A stretch of DNA of 11,505 bases from an uncultured Bacilli bacterium (lineage in GTDB: Bacteria; Bacillota_I; Bacilli_A; RFN20; CAG-631). The stretch lies in NCBI GenBank assembly GCA_934202505.1, contig CAKPXW010000049.1:1-11505 (forward strand), written 5' to 3'. A program made the translations under genes and the position numbers. How positions within the stretch are numbered: the stretch's first letter is position 1; each line of letters opens with the position of its first letter. Positions 7,119-11,505 of the stretch are shown in pieces. The notes under the pieces are model-generated. The model saw only the letters and a list, made by a program, of their open reading frames with translations. It was not told the DNA's origin and searched no databases.

Positions 7119-7556
7119 TTACTTATTAAAATTTTTCATGTTTGATTCAATATAATCTTCACAATAATATATTGTTTCATTTGTTATTAAAAAATCTTTT
7201 GAATATAAATAATAATTATCCCAGTTATGACTTGGAGATGTGCTTTTTTCATCAAGTAATTCATAATAATCATAAGTGCATATTACAGCATCATTATATA
7301 TAGTATAATTAAAATAGATTTTATAATTACTTTGAAAATATGAACCATCATAATAATATCTAAAGATACCTTTGCCATTTTCTTTAAATAACAAATATAT
7401 CATAGTAGACTCATCTGTATTAACATCATCACTCAATATATATTTTTTATTTATGGTCAAAGTTTCACTTTTATCAGTTTTTTCACTTGTATTTGTAGCA
7501 CAAGAAGTTATTGAAAATAATAAAGCAAATGCTAACAGTATATTTCTTTTTTTCAT
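7119..7556 (-). CDS. Small tyrosine-rich lipoprotein, unknown function
   Basis: A 145-residue predicted lipoprotein: two lysines and an arginine, a short hydrophobic stretch, and the lipobox ITSC with Cys19 as the lipidated residue. The mature part has a short Ser/Thr/Lys linker and then a region rich in Tyr, Phe and Asn, with alternating hydrophobic pattern ('GKGIFRYYYDG', 'IYFNYTIYNDAVICTYDYYEL', 'YLYSKDFLITNETIYY') that suggests a small beta-sheet domain, perhaps lipocalin-like. I do not recognise a named family. No Shine-Dalgarno sequence lies at the normal distance from the ATG; the leader instead holds an A/T hairpin. It is probably first in a two-gene unit with the methyltransferase-like gene. 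Confidence 0.75.
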   Translation of the reverse strand: MKKRNILLAFALLFSITSCATNTSEKTDKSETLTINKKYILSDDVNTDESTMIYLLFKENGKGIFRYYYDGSYFQSNYKIYFNYTIYNDAVICTYDYYELLDEKSTSPSHNWDNYYLYSKDFLITNETIYYCEDYIESNMKNFNK

Positions 7557-7569
7557 TTCTATTCATTAA

Positions 7570-7612
7570 TTAATAAATCGTTATTTATTAAATCCCTTTC
7601 TTAATAATTATA
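7570..7612 (-). promoter_or_regulatory. Promoter -10 and A/T-only hairpin in the lipoprotein leader
   Basis: A TATAAT at 7607-7612 (minus strand) has no clear -35. It is followed by a perfect inverted repeat with 9-base arms (7570-7578 and 7583-7591) and a 4-base loop, made only of A and T in the arms. The hairpin ends 13 bases before the lipoprotein ATG, exactly where a ribosome site would be expected, and no AGGAGG-like string replaces it. It could be an operator or an RNA element that controls translation, or chance in such A/T-rich DNA. Confidence 0.4.
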
Positions 7613-7661
7613 CATCATTAAAGATAAAGATGGGAAATTACCTGATGAAATTTCAATTTTA

Positions 7662-8170
7662 TTATTGTTTTAAAGAAAGCAAATAATCATCAAAATTGAT
7701 TTTAAAATGGATATGATTATTTTTTATTGTTTGTTTTTTAAATCCCAAATGGGTAAATAGTTCTATACTTCTACTATTATTCACATGAATATTTGCTGAT
7801 AATTCCTCTATTCTCCAGCAAAAAACACTTCATACATTATTTGTTTTAATGCATAAAAGCCATATTTTTTACCCCAGTTATTTGGATTTCCAATAGCAAT
7901 AACTACTTCATAATGCTTTTTAGGAATTATTGTAAAAAGTGTTACAAAACCAATACTATTATTTTTTTTATTATCAACAAGAAAAAATCTTCCATCTTTA
8001 TTTAAATAATAAGTTAAAAGATCTGCTCTATTAGAATTTATTATTTCTTCTAGTGAAGAAGTTGTATTAATATCTTCATTAAGATATTTAGTCACATCAT
8101 CATTTTCTAACCATTTAATAATGTTTTTAGCATCAAAAAGTTTTACGTCTAGCCTAAGAGTTATTTTCAT
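7662..8170 (-). pseudogene. GNAT family N-acetyltransferase broken by a -1 frameshift
   Basis: A RimJ/RimL-type acetyltransferase gene of about 170 codons. The first frame runs from ATG 8170 (AGGAGG 6 bases upstream; the in-frame TTG at 8185 is not the start because the ribosome site lies inside it) to a TAG at 7808-7810. It gives residues 1 to 120, including 'FFLVDNKKNNSIGFVTLF' and 'AIGNPNNWGKKYGFYALK', the acetyl-CoA-binding part. The rest continues in another frame from TGG at 7815-7817 to TAA at 7662-7664: 'WRIEELSANIHVNNSRSIEL' followed by 'FTHLGFKK', the usual C-terminal end of the family. One added base near 7817 (GCTGG to GCTTGG) would restore a full protein. A true pseudogene, a sequencing error or slippage at the six-T run just upstream are all possible. 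Confidence 0.85.
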
Positions 8171-8242
8171 GGCTTTCCTCCTCAATCATAAGATTAATTA
8201 ATAAAGCCTTTTAGAAAATATCTCTAACGGTTCTTTTAATCT

Positions 8243-8270
8243 ATTATAACAAATAAAAACTTTTAATCAA
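8243..8270 (-). promoter_or_regulatory. Sigma-A type promoter of the GNAT gene
   Basis: Minus strand -35 TTGATT (8265-8270), 16-base spacer, -10 TATAAT (8243-8248) with the extended TG one base upstream of it. It predicts a transcript start near 8236 and a leader of about 65 bases before the ATG at 8170. The good promoter and ribosome site suggest the gene was recently, or still is, expressed despite the frameshift. Confidence 0.75.
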
Positions 8271-8350
8271 GTAAATATACATGAGAAAAAATCCCATTTA
8301 ATAGAATAAATTCACCAATTATAAAAATCAATCGTTCCGTAGTAATATAC

Positions 8351-8402
8351 AAAAAGAAAAAGAGCCTCCTAAAAATGCCATTTGGCACTTCTACAAGGCT
8401 CT
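8351..8402 (-). terminator. Second leftward terminator, two-tier hairpin
   Basis: Outer arms AGAGCCT/AGGCTCT (8361-8367 with 8396-8402) enclose an inner perfect hairpin TGCCA-TT-TGGCA (8376-8387). On the minus strand the outer stem is followed at once by TTTTTCTTTTT (8351-8360 region), as in an intrinsic terminator; there is no T run on the plus side. It lies beyond the tRNA terminator and ahead of the GNAT promoter. It is either a back-up stop for tRNA/ferredoxin read-through or the end of an unrecognised short RNA. Confidence 0.7.
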
Positions 8403-8442
8403 AAATGTTGCTGGCAGAAAGGATAAAGTTTCCTATTTGCAA
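8403..8442 (-). other. Possible folded RNA element between two terminators
   Basis: This 40-base stretch lies between the T run of the tRNA terminator and the second terminator, within the otherwise gene-free 8186-8484. On the minus strand it can fold as an imperfect hairpin: TTGC and AGGA on one side pair with TCCT and GCAA on the other (8408-8411 with 8439-8442; 8420-8423 with 8431-8434). Its TGCCA (8412-8416) could also pair with the TGGCA of the neighbouring hairpin, giving two exclusive folds. No known riboswitch or T-box motif was recognised. No reading frame of note is present. Confidence 0.25.
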
Positions 8443-8472
8443 TAAAAAAGGTCTGACACTTGTATCAAACCT
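8443..8472 (-). terminator. Terminator of the tRNA-Gly gene
   Basis: On the minus strand AGGTTTGATA pairs with TGTCAGACCT across a CAAG loop (10-bp stem with two G-T wobbles, arms 8463-8472 and 8449-8458), followed by a run of T residues (8443-8448). It begins 12 bases after the tRNA CCA end, as expected for a single-tRNA transcript. Confidence 0.85.
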
Positions 8473-8484
8473 ATGCTTTTCTCA

Positions 8485-8558
8485 TGGAGCAGATGACGGG
8501 AATCGAACCCGCATAACTACCTTGGCAAGGTAGTGTTCTACCACTGAACTACATCTGC
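8485..8558 (-). tRNA. tRNA-Gly, anticodon GCC
   Basis: A complete 74-base cloverleaf read on the minus strand. Acceptor stem GCAGATG/CATCTGC, D arm GTTC/GAAC with an A-GTGGTA loop, anticodon stem CTACC/GGTAG with loop TTGCCAA (anticodon GCC), T arm GCGGG/CCCGT with loop TTCGATT, discriminator T, and an encoded CCA end. It reads glycine codons GGC and GGT. It has its own promoter and terminator, so it is a single-gene unit. Confidence 0.97.
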
Positions 8559-8575
8559 ATCTTTTCAGCGTAATA

Positions 8576-8604
8576 ATGATATCATAACTTTTTATGTATT
8601 TCAA
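8576..8604 (-). promoter_or_regulatory. Promoter of tRNA-Gly
   Basis: Minus strand -35 TTGAAA (8599-8604), exactly 17 bases of spacer, -10 TATCAT (8576-8581) with an extended TG (TGATATCAT). The predicted start near 8569 leaves a leader of about 10 bases before the mature tRNA end, removed by RNase P. The promoter lies entirely between the ferredoxin terminator and the tRNA. Confidence 0.8.
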
Positions 8605-8615
8605 GCATTAAATAC

Positions 8616-8645
8616 AAAAAAATGGATTTTTCAATCCATTTTTTT
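8616..8645. terminator. Terminator after the ferredoxin gene (perfect 13-bp stem, works in both directions)
   Basis: Arms 8616-8628 and 8633-8645 pair perfectly (seven A, then TGGATT, and the complement) around a TTTC loop. The A run on one side and T run on the other make it a terminator for either strand. On the minus strand it lies 18 bases after the ferredoxin stop and separates it from the tRNA unit. Confidence 0.9.
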
Positions 8646-8663
8646 ATTGTAATTTAAAAGTAA

Positions 8664-8849
8664 TTATTTTTCAATTGCGCCAACTGGGCAGCTGTCAGCA
8701 GCTTCAGAAGCAGCTGCTTCGTCATCAACAGATACTTCGTCAACAGTTACTTGAGCTTTTCCATCATCGCCTAATTCGAATACTGATGGGCAAACTCCTG
8801 CACATAAACCGCAACCGATACATACATCTTGATTAACTTTTACTTTCAT
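8664..8849 (-). CDS. Ferredoxin, single [4Fe-4S] cluster
   Basis: Small acidic cytoplasmic electron carrier of 61 residues, as used by anaerobes in pyruvate and hydrogen metabolism. The cluster ligands are Cys10, Cys13 and Cys16 (C-I-G-C-G-L-C) plus Cys54 in 'SCPVGAIE'. Cys20, in 'VCPSVF', is extra: two-cluster ferredoxins would need a second CxxCxxC group, absent here, so one cluster is expected. The middle part is rich in Asp, Glu and Ala, with a GCAGCTGCTTC-like Ala-rich repeat that is more GC-rich than the neighbours, probably reflecting high expression and composition. ATG at 8849 follows GGAGG at 7-8 bases. Single-gene unit with promoter and strong terminator; no redox partner is nearby. 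Confidence 0.95.
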   Translation of the reverse strand: MKVKVNQDVCIGCGLCAGVCPSVFELGDDGKAQVTVDEVSVDDEAAASEAADSCPVGAIEK

Positions 8850-8877
8850 ATTATATTCCTCCGATTTTTTTGTACAT

Positions 8878-8890
8878 GTTTATTATAAAC
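8878..8890 (-). promoter_or_regulatory. Ferredoxin promoter -10 inside a small palindrome
   Basis: TATAAT on the minus strand (8882-8887) lies 33 bases before the ferredoxin ATG. It is embedded in a 13-base palindrome, GTTTAT-T-ATAAAC (8878-8890). The -35 is poor, but the DNA upstream has several A tracts that may act as an UP-like element. The palindrome could be a repressor site or a coincidence caused by the -10 sequence. Confidence 0.5.
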
Positions 8891-8952
8891 CATTTCTAAT
8901 ATTTAAACTATATTTTTTTGCTCTTTTTTTGTTTTTTTCTTTTAATAACTTT

Positions 8953-8974
8953 CTAAATATTATAAAATATTTAG
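8953..8974 (+). promoter_or_regulatory. Perfect inverted repeat in the psuG leader/promoter
   Basis: CTAAATATT and its exact complement AATATTTAG (arms 8953-8961 and 8966-8974) are separated by 4 bases. The repeat covers the best -10-like sequence for psuG (TATAAA, 8961-8966) and ends next to the AAGGAG ribosome site. It could be an operator for a repressor of pseudouridine use, or an RNA hairpin that affects ribosome access. No clear -35 was found 16-18 bases upstream. Confidence 0.45.
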
Positions 8975-8991
8975 GAAGGAGATGTGATAGT

Positions 8992-9903
8992 ATGATAAAA
9001 ATATCAGAAAATGTTTTAAAAGCTTTAGAAAACAATATTCCGGTTGTTGCTCTAGAGTCAACTATTATCTCTCATGGTATGCCTTATCCTAAAAATGTTG
9101 AAACAGCTTTAAATGTTGAAAAAATTATTGAAGAAAATGGGGCTGTTCCTGCAACAATAGGAATTATTGATGGTGTTCCTATTATTGGCATGAATAAAGA
9201 TGAGATAGAATTATTTGGAAAAAGACAAGGAATTGCTAAAGTTTCAAGAAGAGATCTTCCTGTTATTATGGCAAAAAAAATGTGGGGTGCAACTACAGTT
9301 GCTACTACTATGATTTTAGCTAATATGGCTAATATAGAAGTGTTTGTCACTGGTGGAATTGGTGGAGTTCATAGACATGCTCAAGAAACATTTGATATAT
9401 CAGCAGATCTTCAAGAACTTGCAAATACTAATGTTACTGTTGTTTGTGCAGGAGCTAAGGCAATTTTAGATTTGCCATTAACACTTGAATATCTTGAAAC
9501 ATTTGGAGTGCCAGTTCTTGGCTATAAATCAGATAATTTAGCAGCTTTTTATTCAGCTGATAGCAATTTAAAATTGGATTATAAAATGCAAGATGAAAAA
9601 GATATTGCTAAAGTAATTTATTATAAAAGAGCTTTAAATTTAAAAGGTGGTATCTTAATTTCTAATCCTATTTTAGAAAAAGATTCTTTAGATAGTAATT
9701 ATATCAATAAAATTATTGATGATGCTATTTTAGAAGCTACAAACCTTCATATAAAAGGTAAAGATATAACTCCATTTCTTTTAAAAACAATTGTAGAGAA
9801 AACAGGAGGAAAATCCTTAGAAGCAAATATTGCACTAATTTATAATAATGCAAAAATTGGAGCAAAAATTGCTTGCGAATATGCTAAGTTAAAAAATAAA
9901 TAA
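8992..9903 (+). CDS. psuG: Pseudouridine-5'-phosphate glycosidase
   Basis: Cytoplasmic enzyme that splits pseudouridine 5'-phosphate into uracil and ribose 5-phosphate, the second step of pseudouridine breakdown. At 303 residues it has normal length and conserved blocks 'VVALESTIISHGMPYP' (18-33), 'AKVSRRDLPVI', 'TGGIGGVHRHA', 'TFDISADLQEL', 'CAGAKAILD' and 'GGKSLEANIAL'. By motif alignment Glu22, Lys83, Asp139, Lys156 and Asn279 match the catalytic residues E31, K93, D149, K166 (Schiff-base lysine) and N289 of E. coli PsuG. The ATG at 8992 is chosen because AAGGAG lies 10 bases upstream and the protein begins as in the family; an in-frame start at 8929 would add 21 unrelated residues and lacks a ribosome site. 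The partner kinase gene psuK is not seen. Confidence 0.96.
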   Translation: MIKISENVLKALENNIPVVALESTIISHGMPYPKNVETALNVEKIIEENGAVPATIGIIDGVPIIGMNKDEIELFGKRQGIAKVSRRDLPVIMAKKMWGATTVATTMILANMANIEVFVTGGIGGVHRHAQETFDISADLQELANTNVTVVCAGAKAILDLPLTLEYLETFGVPVLGYKSDNLAAFYSADSNLKLDYKMQDEKDIAKVIYYKRALNLKGGILISNPILEKDSLDSNYINKIIDDAILEATNLHIKGKDITPFLLKTIVEKTGGKSLEANIALIYNNAKIGAKIACEYAKLKNK

Positions 9904-9904
9904 T

Positions 9905-10186
9905 ATGGAAAAAAGAGTAGATAGAAATAAAGAACTTTATAAAGAAATTGAAAAAGATATTGCTAACATTCAAAGAAATCGTGACAATAGTTCTTTTAAT
10001 AATACAAACCAAACATTAAGTTGTATAAATCCAGATTTATTTGATAGTTCTTTAAAATCTACCAAACAAGATTCAAAAAAGACAAACATATTTGCAAAAT
10101 ATAAAATACACTTAATTACAGCTTCAATTTTTTTAGTTTTAATAATTATTATTATAGTATTGGCGGTGGTTCTAAATGGAAAATAA
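9905..10186 (+). CDS. Small tail-anchored membrane protein, unknown function
   Basis: A 93-residue protein that I do not recognise. Residues 1-30 are highly charged and probably helical ('KELYKEIEKDIANIQRNRD'); 30-60 are rich in Asn, Ser, Thr and Lys and likely disordered; 68-90 form one very hydrophobic segment rich in Ile, Val and Leu, followed by only NGK. Lysines before the segment predict the N-terminal part in the cytoplasm. It starts one base after the psuG stop, has no good ribosome site of its own and overlaps the cmk start by 11 bases, so it is probably translated by coupling. The overlaps at both ends argue that it is a real gene. Confidence 0.7.
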   Translation: MEKRVDRNKELYKEIEKDIANIQRNRDNSSFNNTNQTLSCINPDLFDSSLKSTKQDSKKTNIFAKYKIHLITASIFLVLIIIIIVLAVVLNGK

Positions 10187-10847
10187 ATTAATAATTGCAA
10201 TTGATGGTCCAGGTGCTTCTGGAAAATCTACAGTAGCTAAATTAGTTGCTAAAAGACTAAATTTAACCTATATTGATACAGGAGCAATGTATCGTTGTCT
10301 TGCTTTATATGCTCTTAGAAATAATATTGATATAAAAGATAGTAATGCTCTTGCAAAAGCTGCAGAAAGCATTGATATATTTTTAGATAATGATGACAAA
10401 GTATTTCTTAATCAAGAAGATGTTACAAACTTAATTCGTGGACATGAAGTAACAGCAATTGTTTCACCTGTTTCAGCGCCAAGAGTGGTAAGAGAAATTC
10501 TTGTTAATAAGCAAAGAAAACTAGCTGATGAATCTAAAAATGGAGTTATAATGGATGGCCGAGATATAGGGACTGTTGTTTTACCACATGCTAATTTAAA
10601 AATTTATCAAATTGCCTCTAGTAAAGTACGTGCTAAAAGAAGATTTGATGAAAATATAACTAAAGGATTAAAAGAAATTCCCTTAGATGAAATTGAAAAA
10701 CAAATTAATGAACGTGATTATTTAGATATGCATAAAGAATATGGCTCTTTAAAAAAAGCTGAAGATGCTTTAGAACTTGATACAACTAATTTATCTATAA
10801 ATGAAGTCGTAAATTGGATTTGTAATAAAGCAAGGGAGGTATGCTAA
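10176..10847 (+). CDS. cmk: Cytidylate kinase
   Basis: Transfers phosphate from ATP to CMP or dCMP, a step of pyrimidine nucleotide salvage and recycling in the cytoplasm. 223 residues, the usual length. Walker A GPGASGKST (11-19), the CMP-site 'YIDTGAMYR' (32-40), 'VIMDGRDIGTVV' (124-135) with Arg129, and 'NERDYLD' (178-184) are present, followed by 'LELDTTNLSINEV'. One deviation: the arginine that follows (R188 of E. coli, in 'NRAVAPL') aligns with Lys187 here, and the following Pro-Leu is Ser-Leu. ATG 10176 overlaps the upstream membrane-protein gene by 11 bases, with GGTGG just upstream. It overlaps der by one base (TAATG); cmk near der is a frequent arrangement in this phylum. Confidence 0.96.
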   Translation: MENKLIIAIDGPGASGKSTVAKLVAKRLNLTYIDTGAMYRCLALYALRNNIDIKDSNALAKAAESIDIFLDNDDKVFLNQEDVTNLIRGHEVTAIVSPVSAPRVVREILVNKQRKLADESKNGVIMDGRDIGTVVLPHANLKIYQIASSKVRAKRRFDENITKGLKEIPLDEIEKQINERDYLDMHKEYGSLKKAEDALELDTTNLSINEVVNWICNKAREVC

Positions 10848-11505
10848 TGAAAAGATCAACTGTAGCTATTGTTGGAAAACCTAATGTTGGAAAATCATCT
10901 TTATTTAATAGAATAGTTGGCGAAAGAAAATCAATAGTATACGATGAACCAGGTATTACTCGTGATAGAATCTATGCTAAAGCTAATTGGCTTACTGTTA
11001 ATTTTAATTTAATTGATACTGGTGGCATAGAACTTGAAAATCGACCATTTCAAGAAAGCATTCGTGCCCAAGCGGAAATAGCCATAGAAGAAGCTGATTT
11101 AATTATCTTTTTATGTGATGGAAGAACTATGGTTTCAGATGATGATTATTTAATTGCAAAAATTTTAAAAAAAACTAATAAACCTATCATATTAGCCGTC
11201 AATAAAATTGATGATATTACTCTTTCTGCTAATGCTTATGATTATTATCAGTTAGGAATAGATTCAGATATTGTCTCTATATCTACAACTCATGGTATTG
11301 GAATTGGTGATTTACTTGATAAGGTAATTGAACTTCTTCCTCGTCAAGAGGCAAAAGAAAAAGATGATGAAATTGATTTTTGCTTAATTGGAAGACCAAA
11401 TGTTGGAAAGTCATCTTTATGCAATGCAATATTAAATCAAGAAAGAGTTATTGTTTCTTCTATTGAAGGAACAACTAGGGATGCTATTGACACACCATTT
11501 ACAAG
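10847..11505 (+). CDS. der: Ribosome-assembly GTPase Der (EngA), partial
   Basis: GTPase with two tandem G domains that helps assemble the 50S ribosomal subunit. The window holds 219 codons of about 435. First G domain: G1 GKPNVGKS (10-17), switch Thr38 in 'EPGITRDR', G3 DTGG (57-60), G4 NKID (119-122) and G5-like 'SISTTHGIGIGDLLD'. After the acidic linker the second domain begins with GRPNVGKS (182-189) and 'EGTTRDAIDTPF', where the window ends. The start ATG overlaps the last base of the cmk stop (TAATG) and has a strong GGGAGG 7 bases upstream. The double-G-domain layout excludes Era and other single-domain GTPases. Confidence 0.97.
   Translation, partial: MKRSTVAIVGKPNVGKSSLFNRIVGERKSIVYDEPGITRDRIYAKANWLTVNFNLIDTGGIELENRPFQESIRAQAEIAIEEADLIIFLCDGRTMVSDDDYLIAKILKKTNKPIILAVNKIDDITLSANAYDYYQLGIDSDIVSISTTHGIGIGDLLDKVIELLPRQEAKEKDDEIDFCLIGRPNVGKSSLCNAILNQERVIVSSIEGTTRDAIDTPFT

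Noticed and set aside
7808..8185. The GNAT gene as a complete short 125-residue protein starting at TTG 8185
   Set aside because: The AGGAGG ribosome site lies inside the first codons, so the start is ATG 8170. The family's C-terminal half continues in another frame beyond the stop.
8403..8442. A transposase or phage gene remnant beside the tRNA gene
   Set aside because: Short minus-strand readings gave no recognisable motif, no terminal repeats were found, and the tRNA 3' end is not duplicated in the window, so there is no sign of integration.
8929..8991. A 21-residue N-terminal extension of PsuG
   Set aside because: It spans the inverted repeat and promoter-like DNA, has no ribosome site and does not resemble the family start; the ATG at 8992 follows AAGGAG.
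1..11505. Mollicutes genetic code (TGA read as tryptophan)
   Set aside because: Tryptophans in the conserved proteins checked use TGG, and phoB ends with TGA exactly at the phoR start.
1..11505. CRISPR array, defence system or mobile element
   Set aside because: No regularly spaced repeats, Cas, nuclease, recombinase or transposase genes were seen; gene content is transport, metabolism and ribosome assembly.

Overview
The window is strongly AT-rich DNA from a low-GC Gram-positive (Bacillota) organism, probably an Erysipelotrichia- or RF39-like relative of the Mollicutes. The lineage is inferred from base composition, strong AGGAGG-type ribosome binding sites, lipobox lipoproteins without an outer-membrane context, and the psuG/cmk/der neighbourhood. 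The genetic code looks standard: tryptophans in the conserved proteins I checked are TGG, and phoB ends on TGA.

Left part (1 to about 6400, all minus strand): a complete phosphate-uptake and phosphate-sensing operon, transcribed leftward as pstS, pstC, pstA, pstB, phoU, phoB and phoR, with phoR running off the window start. Genes overlap or are separated by 1 to 10 bases. Upstream of pstS are a TATAAT box with no good -35 and three TTTAC repeats at 10-11 base spacing. That is the layout of a PhoP/PhoB-activated promoter, so the regulators encoded at the end of the operon probably act on their own transcript. PstS would capture phosphate outside the cell, PstC and PstA form the channel, PstB drives it, PhoU reports transport state to PhoR, and PhoR phosphorylates PhoB. 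The most striking points are a PstS whose two halves are in swapped order (an apparent circular permutation) and a PstA with an extra outside domain of about 110 residues.

Middle part (about 6400 to 8480, minus strand): a two-gene unit of a small lipoprotein and an isoprenylcysteine-methyltransferase-like membrane protein, then a GNAT acetyltransferase gene broken by a single-base frameshift. A gene-free stretch of about 300 bases (8186 to 8484) follows. It holds the GNAT promoter, two leftward terminators and a possible extra folded RNA.

Right part (8485 to 11505): on the minus strand, a tRNA-Gly(GCC) with its own promoter and terminator, and a single-cluster ferredoxin with a perfect 13-bp terminator. 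Diverging rightward is a tight operon of psuG (pseudouridine-5'-phosphate glycosidase), a small tail-anchored membrane protein of unknown function, cmk (cytidylate kinase) and der (ribosome-assembly GTPase, cut by the window end). No CRISPR array, intact transposase or phage gene was seen.
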